From Uloborus plumipes (taxonomy: Eukaryota > Arthropoda > Arachnida > Araneae > Uloboridae), in contig JAXGGA010001695.1 of assembly GCA_038373865.1 (NCBI GenBank), positions 62,001 through 126,000 on the forward strand: DNA of 64,000 nt, in the 5' to 3' direction. This document shows, in pieces, positions 11,544 to 24,305 of this stretch. Each line of letters begins with the position of its first letter. Position 1 is the stretch's first letter. The notes beneath the pieces were generated by a model that had not been told where the DNA came from, made no database searches, and saw nothing but the letters and a program-made list of their open reading frames with translations. The position numbers were made by a program, and so were the translations under genes.

Positions 11544-13566
11544 GTAAGGACAATTTATTGTTTAATTATAAAAAATGTATTCTGTAATCTTTCTCTGCGA
11601 TAAATCTGCGATTTATTCTACATTTTCAGAGTGAGTGGTGGTGATTCACAAAGGTGATAACGTATTGCTAAAATTTAAAAATAAGAAGAAATATTTCCTA
11701 TTACGAAATAATGAAAACTGTTGTATAGTGTTTCTCATTGGGGCAGATTATTACTGAGGAATCTTTTTCATGACTTCAACAAGGTTGATTTTATCATGAA
11801 TTCAAATTTAAGCAGCCTTAATGACTACATTGTGATTTCCCTCATTTGAGGGAAAAAAGTAATTTCGTCAGAATTGTGACAGGTTTTGAAAGTTTTTCTC
11901 GCATGTTTAGCAAGTTTTAACAAGATTAACAATTTTTCAAGCATTTAAATACTTACTAGTTGCAGCACTTAGCAAATAAAAAAGTATTTTTAATTCCCGA
12001 TATGTTTAATTCTCTAGTTTCCAACTTTTATATAAAATTTCTAGATTTGCAAGCTACTTTTTTCTCAAAATTCTAGTTTATCTGATCAATATCTTTGCTC
12101 TTGTAATGTAAGTACCAAATTTTTAGATTTAGAACTAGAAATTAACCCTCTTTTTGACTTTTTACATTGCAGCAGATGTTACTTTATTTTATTCATTCAA
12201 AACAGTTTATTTAACATGCATTTTAAAGCTAAAATCCTTTAATGTTACAGGTTTCACAAACACAAATACTTTAGGAACAAAAACTTTGCCAACAACTCTA
12301 ATATGTATTTAATACTTCGTTTTATGTTCAAAGATAACATAATTAGTTTCTTTAAAAAAAGAAAATTGCTATTAAGTTGTAAGATCACTAAATTTTCAAT
12401 TCTTGTATAATGCTTCTTTAGAGAATCGACTTTATTTTTAATTTTTAATAACTCTAACGCAATCTTGATGCTATTTTCTCGTACTTCATTGCAAAAGTTG
12501 TTCCGCTTAGATTTAACAATAAAGTTTTAGTTTTTATCGTTGCAACAAACATTTCGGACATTTATACAATTTTTAGGCATATAACAAAGGGCAAAATTTC
12601 ATTTAGCTTTTGGATTTCTTTGCAGTCATCAAGAGGCTTTAAAGAAAGGTTCGACCATTTTTTAAGGATCTAAGGAACATATTGTCAAGTTAAACATTGT
12701 TTATATTGTCTAATGTTTTTTAATTACAAGAAAAAAAGTTTAAAAAATATTTTGTCAAGATCTGAAAAGCGAGTTGCAACGTTGAGACGTATTTTCCTTA
12801 CCTAAAAGCAAATCAATTTTTTCTGGCATAGTTTTTATATGCAGGTGTTTTGTTGATACCACACGCCAGCATAACTGATAGCAAAAAGTGTAATTGTTTT
12901 GATTTAATTTGAAGAAAAATGCAGAATATTTTGCATGAAGACTAAACATTGATTTCAAAGTATACTTAACAATCATTAACTAAATTCGAAAGTGCAGTAA
13001 CGCAGTATAACTGAACGTTAGCCACTTATTACTGCTCATTTAAAAGAAATATCAAAATTTTGTATCATAAATTTAAACCAAAATCAAATGTGCAATTTAC
13101 GATATAAGTTTTATTTTTGTACATATTTTGCTTACATGTCAGCTTGTAATATGCATACACTAATCATCAGGGCTTAATTTCTGACAAAAAAAAAAAAGTG
13201 GGAAAGCCCTTTATTTCCCAAAATTTACTTTTGCTCGTAAATAGCCCGAGTTTCGTCTAAAATGTTACAATTCTGATAAAATTGAAAAGAAACACAGGAA
13301 CTCAGCTCCCATGATTTCCTATATGCAAACTAAGCTCGAACTGGTCGAGGAACACTGGTCACTTCCAAACTTTATTGGTTGAGTTTATGATTGCTTTATA
13401 GGATTTACTGGCACAAGAGCCTTCATGAGCAACGTCCCCAATTTATTGTTAAGAAGAAGAAAAAAAAAAGAGAGATGTGTGTGTGTGTGTCAGTGTGTGT
13501 GGGTCAAAAAGAGAAATTATTAAAGGAGTTAAGGGCATACAACTTCTAAAATGTTGAATATTTTTG
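11544..13566 (+). other. Beginning of large SIX-gene intron, AT-rich
   Basis: It starts with the donor GTAAGG. The rest is AT-rich with no repeats I recognise except a purine run and a (TG)n tract near 13475-13502. I see no exon with SIX-family similarity. Confidence 0.6.
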
Positions 13567-13910
13567 AACTGCAAAAAATAAATTGTTTTTACAATATACT
13601 ATTGAAAGCAGAGGTTTCAGTTTAAAACTAGTAATAAACAGTAAAATTAGCAATTTTACAGTTTATTATCATAAAAGTAGCTGTATTATAGTGTAAAAAC
13701 AACAGTTTAATATTGGCAGCAGAGGTTCCAGTTTAAAATTGCAAAATGCCCAGTAATAAACTGTAAAACTAACAATTTTAGTTTAGTACTGTAAACTAGC
13801 ACATTTATAGTTTACTACTGTAAACTTAGCAGTTTCCCCAGTTTATTACAGTAAAATTACTATAAAATTAGTTGTATTATACTATGAAACAACATTCATT
13901 TTTTACAGTG
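13567..13910 (-). repeat. CACTGTAAAA-type MITE, copy 2
   Basis: The left end is a degraded AACTGCAAAAAATAAA and the right end ATTTTTTACAGTG. The internal GGCAGCAGAGGTTCC block shows minus orientation relative to copy 1. It is about 344 bp with no coding capacity. Confidence 0.75.
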
Positions 13911-14823
13911 CTCTGAAATAAGCATACGAACGAAGTTTTAAATTTTAAATAACGAACAGAAACAATAAACAAAAAAGTAATTCTGAGAAACATAATAAAC
14001 ATAAACAATGCAACAAATAAGAAACGAAAACAAGAATATAAGGACAAAAACTAATTTAAAGATAGAAATCAAACCTCGTGAAGGAAAGCTCTGTGTTCCC
14101 TAGTAATTCCCTCATATATGGATGAAACTAATTGAAGAATTTAAAACGAATGTGATTAAAATTTAGACAATCAGAGAGCTTTTTGTGTTTGAAACTTTAT
14201 TGTTCTTCTAAACCTGTGGTTGTCAGTAAATCATGTATACGACACGTTTTAAAATTCAGAACATTTAATAAAAAATTTTGAAAGTAAAAACTCTAGCTGA
14301 AAGATACCACACAATTCCTGTCATGATTTAACGAACAAGATTCCCAGCTGTGATCTTTTAAGAGGTGTGGCACACCGTAACCCCTAAATTCGAAACGCTT
14401 GTGTTTACTCATTAGCTTCATCCTTCTCACCACAGTCAATTATTCTTCCAACCCGGAAAACTCCCCATTCAAGTTTACAATCCCCGAAGACACCCCTGAT
14501 TCACGGGGGTAGGTCTGCGCTTTTAATTTGACACGGTAATTTCCCGCAAGCTCCTTATTTATGATTTATTGGTTATGGTCAAGGAATTAGGCTTGACGTA
14601 AGTGTTCAGCATTATTTTGCATTGTTGATTTTAAGTTTTCGACTTTTAACACGTTTGCTTTGGCAACAGTTCGTCAAAAGAGCTCAAACTCGAGCACTTT
14701 GCCACATTTTTCAGCAAATCATTTTTTTTTTCTTTCCTCATCCTTTTTTTTTCTCCAGAATTTGTTAATGTTTGTTTATACAGACGCGTGTGAAGTGGAC
14801 GATAGTTTCTTCATGGTTTTCTG
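13911..14823. other. Intronic or intergenic stretch with a GC-richer segment
   Basis: AT-rich until about 14330, then a less AT-rich unique-looking segment (about 14340-14600) with a hairpin-like CCCCTGATTCACGGGGG. No gene is recognised. The segment could be regulatory, but there is no direct evidence. Confidence 0.3.
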
Positions 14824-15421
14824 CACTGTAAAAAATGAATGTTGTAGTATTATTCGGCTAACTTTATAGTAATAAACTGTAAAATTGCTACTATTACAGT
14901 ACTAAACTGTAAAATTACTAATTTAGCAGTTTATTACCGTGCATTTTACAATTTTAACCCATTAATGCCTGACATTTTTTTTCCAAAGATATCTTGTACA
15001 CTGGTTACAAACAATGTTTAATGGACAGGAAAAATAATAAAAAAATTGTACGTAAAAAATATTTTTTTCATTAAGGAAAGAAACATCGTCCCTTGAAAGT
15101 TACGATAGACCCCAGAGGGTACATACTTTTTTTACTAAAATTTTTTTATGCCTACGATATAATATTTAAAAAAACATTTTATAAGAAGAAATAAAATCAG
15201 CAATTAACATAAACTGGGAAACACTGCCAGTATTATACTGTTGTTTTTACAGTATAATACAGCTAAATTTTGCGGAAATAAACTATAAAATTTCTAACTT
15301 TACACAAAGAAACTGCAAAATTGCTAGTTTTACAGTTTATTCCTGTGCATTTTACAGTTTTAAATTGGAACCTCGGCTGCCAGTATTATTTTGTAAAAAC
15401 GACAGTTCAGTTTTTGCAGTG
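14824..15421 (+). repeat. CACTGTAAAA-type MITE, copy 3, interrupted by a truncated piggyBac-type MITE
   Basis: It starts CACTGTAAAAAATGAATG at 14824 and ends TTTTTGCAGTG at 15421. About 260 bp at 14958-15215 is foreign and matches the left part of the element at 17415-17944. Removing it restores the usual MITE order (…GCATTTTACA then …CTGCCAGTATTATACTG). Confidence 0.75.
14958..15215 (+). mobile_element. 5' part of piggyBac-type MITE (same family as 17415-17944)
   Basis: It begins TTAA|CCCATTAATGCCTGAC and follows the 17415 copy for ~260 bp, including CGATAGACCCCAGA and ATAAGAAGAAATAAAATCAG. It stops at AAACTGGGAA, where the piggyBac-type and MITE sequences share the word AAACTGG. The right half and right TTAA are gone, consistent with a deletion at that microhomology. 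Confidence 0.65.
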
Positions 15422-16690
15422 TAGCTTATGCTCCTTTGATAGAAAAAAAAGTGAATATTCTGTTTTGATAACCTCTTTTTATAATCATCATGACAATATT
15501 TATAAGTGATACCGTGCATTATTGGACGCTTTGGTGAAATCATATGAGGTTTAGTATTTAATCGGCTTAAATGTTAAGGAAAGATATTTTGCGACCACAT
15601 TAGAACCAAATTAGTATGTAATATTTTTTAACTTTAAAGTAGTATTTTTTCATCCTTTCCTGAATACAAGTGATTTTAAACTCATTTTTAATTATCCATT
15701 TAAAAATAACCCTTAGAATCTTTCCTTTTCATCTGTTATTTTTATTGAGCAAGCCGTTTTGATGTGAGAAAAACTAATATTGAAGGTTTCAGCTATTATC
15801 TACATTTAAGTTAGCTAAATCGTTATTTTCATTGATTCCAGTTATATCTATTGACTTTTCCTATTGTTCCCTGGCAAGTAAGGGGCAATGTAAGGGGAGA
15901 GGGGTAGGTTTACTTTTTAAAAATTGAAAATTACTGACAGTGCAATGATGTGTTTATAAATCTAGTATAATCCAACTTTTTTTCTGCAATTGCTTTGCGT
16001 TTCTAAAAATCTTTCGTATATTTGGCTAGGTTTAAGTAAGCAAAAACTTAATATAGTTTCCCATGGATGAATCACGTAGGCTTTGACTTACGGCTTTTTT
16101 CTACAGGAGTTCATCAAAATAGTTGTTAGGGACGTAAGACTTATTGAACCTTCTTAATTTACTTATTTTCTCATTTATACATTTTTAAATGATTAATCTT
16201 TCGAACTTATTTTTCTATTTCTTGAACAGATATGTATTAATGTAAGTACTTTTAATATCAAATTTCCGATATTTACTTTAATTGGGGAAGAATAACGAAA
16301 AATTGAACGTAAGTCTTTTATGGTGCAGTTTTCAGCAATGAATAAAGATAACATTCTAAAAGTATCCTTAGAAAAAAATCTGTAAAACTAACTTTAGTAA
16401 TGACAATTATGTGAAGATTATTTTCCAACATCTTAGGCTTTACACCTTCCCCTAAAATTTCTAAATAGACTTTTGGAATGCAGTAAAATGCGTTGTAATT
16501 TTAAAAATAAAAAGTACATAAGCTTTTCAACTATCAAATTTTTTTAAGGAAGAAAGAAAAACAGAAAAAAAAGAAAAGAAAAGGAAAATCTTCATAAATT
16601 AAATTTATTTTTGCCGTATCAAAATTATATTAACGCACTTATAATTACGTGTTAGATAATTTTGTTATTTACGCCTTATTTTGCTAAACT
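15422..16690. other. AT-rich non-coding stretch
   Basis: Unique-looking AT-rich DNA with a purine-rich tract at about 16549-16590. No gene is seen. Confidence 0.45.
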
Positions 16691-16727
16691 TTGATAATGT
16701 AAAGTTTACAAATGCCTTTGTGCGATA

Positions 16728-17036
16728 GATGTAGAGAAAATTACAACGTTAAGAAGGCACAAATAAACAGGGAAACTGCAGACACGTGTTTTGGCGTTTC
16801 AAGGAACGCCCTTTTCAATGCAAAAAAAAAAAAAAATCGAGCTTATGGATGCACAGACATCCGACAAAAGATCCGAAAAAGCTTTTGTCGGGAAAAGTTT
16901 TTTTGTCGGATGTCTATGCATCCATAAGCACAAAATTTTTTTGCATTGAAAAAGGCGTTTCTTGTAACGCCGAAACATGTGTCTGGATTTTCCCTGCAAA
17001 TTTGTGCCTTCTTAACGTTGTAATTTTCTCTGCATT
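16728..17036. mobile_element. Foldback element with ~140-bp inverted arms
   Basis: The left arm (about 16730-16876) runs GAGAAAATTACAACGTTAAG … AAGGCACAAAT … TTATGGATGCA … GACATCCGACAAAA. It is matched in reverse complement by the right arm (about 16898-17034), with a short AT-rich centre around an AAAAAGCTTTT-like word. Identity looks about 85-90%. The 11-mer TTGATAATGTA occurs at 16691-16701 and again at 17036-17046, but the left copy sits 27 bp outside the matched arm. The open frames across it are by-products of the palindrome. Long TIRs suggest a Mutator-like or generic foldback MITE, unproven. Confidence 0.7.
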
Positions 17037-17046
17037 TGATAATGTA

Positions 17047-17410
17047 TATTTTATTAATTCGCTATATACTTTCAGCGGGTTAAAGTTGTTGTCCAATGTC
17101 CGCAAAAATCATAGTCATACTCTGAATACAGCTGTTTCAGAGACTTGACAGTAAAAGCTGTACAGAAATATAGAAAAATCTGTGAGGCAGTTTCCCTTTC
17201 ATGGACACACATCCAAGAGAGAAAATCCTTTAAAATTTCCATGATGGGTAAATTCCTATTCAGAGTGCAATGTCCTGAATGGCCAATATCCCTTTTCAGA
17301 CTATTCCTATTGAGGTTATGAATCGTGCCAGGACACACACACACGCACACGTGTGTGCCAGTGTGTTGTGGTATTTCTTTGATTACCTCTGATTAGTATA
17401 GTAGCGTCAT
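17047..17410. other. Non-coding stretch with (AC)n/(GT)n tract
   Basis: A CA/TG-alternating tract lies at about 17333-17362, with a partial inversion (CACACGTGTGTG). Nothing else is recognised. Confidence 0.45.
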
Positions 17411-17414
17411 TTAA

Positions 17415-17944
17415 CCCATTAATGCCTGACTTTTTTTTTCAAAGATATTTTGTATACTGGTTACAAACAGTGTTTAATGGCCATGGAAAAATAATAAAAA
17501 AATATTATGTAAAAAATATTTTTTTTGTTAAGGAAAGAAAAGTCGTCCCTTAAAAGTTACGATAGACCCCAGAAGGCACATACTTTTTTACTAAATTTTT
17601 TTTTTGCCTACGATATAATATTTAAAAAGACATTTTATAAGAAGAAATAAAATCAGCAATTAATATAAACTGGGAAGCTGGGAATAACTTTGAAAACTTA
17701 GTTTTTTTTCTTGAGATTGTGAACGATGTAATTTTTGATAAAAATCATATTAAAACTGCTACAGAACACACTTTACAATGGCATTGATCATGTATCATGA
17801 TTATGTGCTACAATCTGTTAATAACGAATTGAAACAATACCGAGGTACTAATTGAACACTATTAATTGGTTGAAATGTTCATTTTGGGCAAATTCAGACC
17901 CTTTTTTGGACCGTCCCTAAAAAGGGACGCTAGGCATTAATGGG
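17415..17944 (+). mobile_element. piggyBac-type MITE, 530 bp, TTAA target
   Basis: The ends are CCCATTAATGCCT and AGGCATTAATGGG, a perfect 13-bp inversion, flanked directly by TTAA at 17411-17414 and 17945-17948. CCC…GGG ends inside TTAA are the piggyBac signature. A second inverted pair lies just inside the right end (CGTCCCTAAAAAGGGACG). There is no coding capacity. A truncated relative is at 14958. Confidence 0.88.
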
Positions 17945-18107
17945 TTAAGATATTGCTTTTTCTCCTTTTAAACTTTGAAAGAAAAAAAAAAAAAAAACAG
18001 TATTCCTGATGCAAAAAATACTTTTTCAAATTTACTTAATATCTTTAGACCAGTGGACCAGTCTTACCTTTTGACCGGTGATACCCAGCCTTTTTACATA
18101 TACCGTG

Positions 18108-18487
18108 CACTGAACAAAAAAAAATGAATGTTGTTTTTACAGTATACAACAGCTATTTTTATGGTAATAAGCTGAAAAATTGCTAATTTTACAGAATTAA
18201 ACTAAAATTTCCACTTTTACAGTAATAAACGACAAAATTGCTAATTTGACACTTTATTACCGTGTATTTTGCAGTTTTAAACTGGAACCTGTTCTGCTAG
18301 TATTATAGCGTTGTTTTTACAGTATAATACAGCTAAATTTTACTGCAATTAACTAAAATTGCTAATTTTACAGCAAAAAACTAAAATTGCTAGTTTTACA
18401 GTTTATTACTGTTTATTTTGCAGTTTTAAATTGGAGTCTCGGCTGCCAGTATCAGGCTGTAAAAACAACAGTTTGTTTTTTGCAGTG
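18108..18487 (+). repeat. CACTGTAAAA-type MITE, copy 4
   Basis: A full-length dimeric copy from CACTGAACAAAAAAAAATG to TTTTTGCAGTG, flanked by TG on both sides (18106-18107 and 18488-18489). GGAACC-type blocks occur twice. Confidence 0.82.
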
Positions 18488-18659
18488 TGGGGTCACACTT
18501 CATATTAAAATTGTTCTCACAGGCCAGAACGTATGCAAAATCGCAAAATATTTAAAAATTATAAACCAAGAATTGTTATTATCATATGTGTTATTAAACT
18601 GTTCTTAAAAATGAATTTTCACACATTGTTTCTTAAACTCGATGTCTCATCAGTGGAAG

Positions 18660-20298
18660 TGTGCCAATATTTAGAAAAGTGGCCAATTTGAGGAGTAGGA
18701 GGGGTTTTCTAGAAAAAATATTGTTTTTGCAGAAAAAAATAATATTGGATTTTAAGCTCATAAATTGGGTCTAAATGCATAGAAAATAAAAAGGGGGGGA
18801 GGTCAAGGAAGTTATTACCCACTTCTGAGATTACTCACTTTTAAGCCGTTACAGATCTGATGAATGTTACAGATCTGATGTTAATATGAGCTACATATTT
18901 GAGTTTATGCTTTCAGTCTTCGTTAACATCTCTAAATATGATATCGTTTCCTTGCATTTTTAACATAGATTTAAGACAATTATATTAAAATATATATATT
19001 AGGCTAAAAAATCAAATTTCATTATAAAAAAGCATTTCTTGGAAATAAAAATGAGCGATAAGTGTTTAGATAAAATAAATTATGAGATTACCAAATCCAA
19101 GCTACTAAAACATTTGTTTTGTTTTGAAACAACACACAACTTCAACTTTTTCAACACACAACTCTGCTGCTTGCTTTTCTTTAATTAGTTGCAGGAAATT
19201 TAATTTCTTGATCAGAAATTCAAATTTAGCATGCTAGTTATTATCTAGTTATTTAGCGAAGTTATGAGAAATTGAAGCACCAAAAAAAAATAAATAAATA
19301 AATAAAATAAATAAATAATAATAATTAATTAACTTAATTTCTGCAGTGTCAATTTTTCTTATTTTACTAACTTCTATTGTCAGGTCATACAAACCACAAG
19401 TGAAGCAATTGTACTAAAGCTCATTGCTTTTCATTTTTTAAGAACAAAAATATTCAATATATATGGCTAAAACCTATGATTTTTGCTTTTTATAATTCTG
19501 AAACGTGTGAGTTAGTTCTGTAACTATTCGCTGTTTTTCAATGTTACCGCTCTGACTGTTACCGATCTGACAAACTGACAAAGTTTTTTTTTTTATTTCC
19601 GAGTCGATCGCACTAAACCAAAATCAAACACGTGGTTTTTTCACTTGTAATAAAGGACTATACTTATATATAAAATAATTTTTAAAATAATAAAAACTGC
19701 GCATTTTAGAGCGTGTTACCGATCTGATGACTCAAATGACACACATTTTATAAAATCACTTTAAAAAATCTTACCTACAATTTTAGATGCAGAAATGCAA
19801 ATTTTTAATTACGATTCGATAAAACATCCCACCAGGTACTCAGTATCACGTGGTATAGGTGCAGGAAATGATTTTGGGAGCCTAAACATAGATCGGAAGT
19901 TATTGTTACCACTCTGACGGCGGAACTTGGGACACGCTTATTTCGCATCGGCTAGAAAATCAGAAATCGATTAAAACAAAAATGAAGTAAAATATTAACA
20001 AAGGGGTAAAAATAGAATCGTTTTTTGTGCAAGTGCGTTTTTTTTGGGAAGTTAGAAAGTGCGCATGACCTGTTTGCATGCTAAGCTTTGCTACTGGGGA
20101 CACGTTACCGATCTGATTTTTGATGTATAAAAACAATATTTTCTGAAGAAAAAAAAATTTTTTTTCTGATGTTATTAGATGAAATGAAAGCAGAACCTTA
20201 TCTTCTTTCTGGGGAAAATTATTTTTTTAACTAGTTATTGAAATACTAGTGAAAATTCACTTGGGACTCAAATTGGCACTTTTCTAAATATTAGCTCA
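18660..20298 (-). mobile_element. Unclassified TIR transposon with GTTACCGATCTGA motifs, copy 1
   Basis: The termini are TGTGCCAATATTTAGAAAAG and its near inverse CTTTTCTAAATATTAGCTCA; matching continues inwards through CCAATTTGAG. AG flanks both sides, a possible 2-bp TSD. A second copy in opposite orientation lies at 55658-57268 and aligns over its whole length. Seven words of the form GTTAC(C/A)(G/A)(A/C)TCTGA occur at 18848, 18866, 19543, 19558, 19715, 19905 and 20104, all in the same direction. No ORF is recognisable, so it is probably a non-autonomous DNA element. Confidence 0.72.
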
Positions 20299-20407
20299 AG
20301 TGTAAAAGAAAAGATCTTTTAAGAAAGTATCCTTAAAGAATGGAATTGTCCGTGTATTGTTTGTTAATAGTTAGTAAGTGAAGATAAATACTGTCTGATT
20401 TTCTTAG

Positions 20408-20703
20408 GTAAAACCTTCAGCGCGTATTTACGCTTGCGTTAGGTCTTCTCTGATCTTGCCAAAATAGGGGTGTTAGGTAAGAAAACAATAAGGAGAAGAA
20501 TAATAAGAAGCATTTTGAGCCTCATCAAACAACGTAGAACAATGCTAATTTCAAATACGTAGTTCAGTTGAATGTGCCAAAAGACTATAGCAAAAATGTA
20601 ACAAATTTTAAATTGAAAACTTCGAAAAGTTCCCATTCACAACCCATTATCCCTTTTTAAGTGGAATGGTTCCCAAAGGCTAGGCACGGTTTTCAAGGAG
20701 GGA
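20408..20703 (-). repeat. Dispersed ~290-bp repeat, copy 2
   Basis: Reverse-complement relative of 2736-3022, inserted within the decayed satellite (monomers lie on both sides). Its ends are near GTAAAACC and GGTTTTCAAGG. Confidence 0.6.
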
Positions 20704-21649
20704 CAGGACATTTAATTAAGTTCTTAAACAATTCTACTTCCCTGCGTTTTTTTAACTGTTAGGTAGTGGACAAAAAGTTAAAATCGAAGTGTGTCCTTAA
20801 AAATTGAATTTTCATGTTTTTTTCCTAAAAATTAGTAAATTTAGAAAAAGTTCTTTCGAATTGAGTCCCTAAAAATTGATTTTTCTGTTACTGTTTGTTA
20901 ACGTTTAGTAAGTGGAGATAAAGACAGATTAAACTGAGCCCTTAAAAATTCAATTTTTAGGTATCGTTTCTTAAATGTTAGTAAGTGGAGAAAAAGTCTA
21001 TTTAGACGGCGCCCTCAAAAATAAAATTTTCAAAAAAGTCTTATTAAATTGTATCGTTAAAAATTGAATTTTTGATAGTGTTTTAAATATTAGTAAGCGG
21101 TGAAAAAATCTTTCTGAGTGGCGTTCCTAAAAAATTGAATTTTCAAGAGTTGTTTCTTAAAAGTTAGTAGGGGAGAAAGAGTCAGATAAAAGCAGCACCC
21201 TGCAAATGACGGACGTTGTTGTTCAGGTTCTGACCTCAGACTAAAAAGTGGATCACAAAAAAACTGGGTTAAAAACTGAATTGCAAAAAAAAGTCCTGCT
21301 AATCTATGTATGCAAAAATTGAATTTCGAAACTGGCCCCGAAAAGTTAGTAAGTGGAGAAAAAGTCTTCTTGGGCTGTGTCCTTAAAAATTGACTTCACA
21401 TTGTCCTCTAAAAATTAGTATATGGCGAAAAAATCTTAGTATACTGTGTCCTTCAAAAATTGATTTTCTCCTCATTGTTTCTTGAATGTAGTAAGTGCAG
21501 AAAAGTCTAATTAAACTGTGTCCTTAAAAATGAATTTTCACATATTGTTTCTTAAAAATTAGTTAGAAAAAAATCTTTTTGAATTGTACCTCCGAAAAAT
21601 TGAGATTTTCCAAGCATTGTTTCTCAAAAGTAGTAAGTGGAGAGAAAGT

Positions 21650-21770
21650 CATATTAAAGAGTTCACGCTCTCTTCTTCCCTTGATCATCGTTTCATATGA
21701 GGAAGCCAACTCTATTATAGCCAACCAAGACAGCAGCCCCCAGGATTTATTAATGAAAAAACTGCGTTTT
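21650..21770 (+). repeat. Conserved block 1 within the satellite array
   Basis: From ATTAAAGAGTTCACGCTCTC to about CCCAGGATTTATTAATG. It shares GAGTTCACGCTCTC, GATCATCGT, AAGCCAACTCT, TAACCAAGA-type and ATAGCAGC-type words with blocks at 24190 and 24777. It is clearly better conserved than the 73-bp monomers around it. Confidence 0.7.
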
Positions 21771-21898
21771 AAGGGCTGGGGGGAGGGCACACATTAAAAA
21801 GTCTTTTTAATTTGTGTTCATAAAATATTAATTTTCCATAATTGTTTGTAAAAAGTTAGTAATTGGAGATAAAGACTTATTAAATTGAGCTCTTAGAC

Positions 21899-23646
21899 CA
21901 GTGGTGGCCAACCACGGCACACGTGCCCCAATGTGGTACGGCAGAGCAGTAACAGTGGCAAGCGAAGACTTTTTAAAAAAATTCCAAAATTGATTACAAA
22001 ATGTCGATCTCAAAAATATTGATAAAAACTAAAACCCTTAAACTGATAAATATAATGATATTGTGACGATTAAGTGTCAGGAACTTGGCTTACAAGTTGT
22101 ATGAACTACAATGTTGCTAAGTACTTAACGTTAGATTTGGACATCCAAAACAAGCTGAGACGCTACACATAAAGCTTTGTAAAGCATATTTGCGTTTGAC
22201 ACGAATGAAACTTTCGATGTTGCAGAATGGATTTTTGATCTGCAATAGTTTCAGCTACGGGTGATGAAATTTTATAAAAAAGTTAACTCTGCAACTAAAA
22301 TAAAGAAACCAGATTGGAAAAAATTCGGTATTGTTGCACAAATGAAGATCCATAAATTGTTTTTGTTACATTACTTGAAAATAATTTGGGAAAAAAACTT
22401 CAAAAGTATTATCGAATTATTTATCACAAACTCATTTCCAAGGAATGAGACTTTTTCTCTGCTGGTGACCCTGTAGAGTTCACTGTATTAACAAACTACG
22501 AATTAGAGCTCTGAATGTTTTGTGAACTCTTCCCAGGAGAAAGAAGAGAGCATGGAAAGTTACTCTTTCATTGAAATGTGCAATAGCTATCCAAAGGATA
22601 AATAGTCATAAGATTTTAGAATTTTATAGGGAGTGTTTTTTAAAATGTTTGGAAGGAAAGCAATGAGGACTTGCTATTTAGGAATGAAGAAGCTATGTCA
22701 TCTCTGATTATCCGGCGTTTAAGTAATTTAAATTTAAGATAGTACAAGAAAAGTTTCCTAAACCAGTATAGGCCATCTACATTCTTTTATGATGAAACTT
22801 CAGTTTCTTTCTAATTTGGAGAAAAAAATAAAACATTAAATTTTATACTGAAAGTATCAACACAAATTTAATAATTTTACCCCTATTTTAAGTATTCATT
22901 CAGTGTTAGGTTTGATGATTTTCAGGATCATAAAAGAAAGTGCTGATCTTTTCAAATTCTTTGTCTATTTTTCTGCAAGACACTACTTGTTTCCCTTCTG
23001 AAATCCAAATAGGAATTACTGACCTGTTTCATCGGTAATCAAATATAAGAGCTTACTTCAACAAAAAATCATCCACGTTATACAGAAATTTGGAAATTCG
23101 TACCAACAATTTTTTTTTCACATTTACACACTTTAGCCGTCTGATGCTGTTGTTTGGTTCAAAATACGCTTCTAAACAAATATTTTTTCTTTATGAATGC
23201 AGAAAAATCTAAATACCGTTGAATATTAATTGATAGCACTTTAAACGTTCAACTTCTTAGAATTCTCAAGAACTAATCCTAAAATAAAAAACTTGGTAAA
23301 AAAGATACACACTCATAAACCACATTAAGTACAGACTATTTAATTTTTAGAGTAGAATGTTATTTGTTTCTTTTTTAAGCGTAAGCCAACTGACAGAACC
23401 TATCAAGTGTTTATTAACAATAACTCTTAAGTTTGGACCAGTAATATCTTTATTACCATTTAGATTTCAATTGCTCAGATTTACGAGAAAAAATGTTTCA
23501 TTTGAGTAAGAATTACATAGTCAGCCAACATAAAATCTATTTTCAACTTTAAAAAAAAGATCAGTTTGTTGGGAAAATACAATGTGGCACGGTGAGCTTT
23601 TTCTCTCCAGGTAGTGGCACTCTCCCTAAAAAGGTTGGCCACCCTG
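21899..23646. mobile_element. hAT-type transposon, 1.75 kb, perfect 8-bp TSD
   Basis: The left end CAGTGGTGGCCAACC and right end GGTTGGCCACCCTG are inverted with one mismatch. TCTTAGAC flanks both sides (21891-21898 and 23647-23654). CAGTGGTGGCCAACC is a well-known terminus class of animal hAT elements. The insertion splits a 73-bp satellite monomer. The inside has a frame at 22261-22476 without a recognisable domain, so it is a relic or non-autonomous. Confidence 0.88.
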
Positions 23647-24189
23647 TCTTAGACTGCAATTTTCGCGTACTGCTCCTTAAATGTTAAGTAGTGGAGGAAA
23701 GGTTCATTTTAACTGTATCGTTAAAAGTGAATTTTAGCGTATTGGTTCTAAAAAGTAAGTGAAGAAAAAGTTTTTTAACTATATCCTTTAAAAAACGAAT
23801 TTCCACATAATATTTCTAAGAAAATGTTAGGGAAGAAAAAATGTTTTTGAAATGAGGGGAAGGTCCCCTAAAAATTCAATTTTCCGTTAGTGTTTGTTAA
23901 CATAACGACGGAACATTAGTAACAGGAGACAAATTCTTATTAAACTTAGCACTTTCTAAATAAAAATTCAATTTTCAGTTATTCTTTTTAAAAAGTTAGT
24001 TGTAAAGGGGAGAAAAAGTCCTTTTAAATAGTACAAAAAATATCTTATTGAACTGAGCACTTAAAAAAATTCAATTTTTAGGTATTGTTTCTTAAACATT
24101 AGTTGATTAACGGGGAAAAAGTCTTTTTGAATAGTGTCTCTAAAAATTGAATTTCCAACTATTTTTTCTTAGAAGTTATTAAGTGGAGA

Positions 24190-24305
24190 CAAAGCCATAT
24201 TAATGAGTTCACGCTCTCCTCTTTCCGAGATCATCGTCCCAGATGAGCAAGCCAACTCTTCCAGCTAACCAAGATAGCAGCACCCAGAATTTATTAAGGC
24301 GAAAG
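24190..24305 (+). repeat. Conserved block 2 within the satellite array
   Basis: Same ~115-bp block as at 21650 and 24777: GAGTTCACGCTCTCC, GAGATCATCGTCCCAGATGA, AACCAAGATAGCAGC, AATTTATTAAGGCGAAAG. Block 3 is its closest relative. Confidence 0.7.

Noticed and set aside
16712..17350. Several open frames of 60-120 codons
   Set aside because: They arise from the foldback palindrome and are mirrored on both strands.
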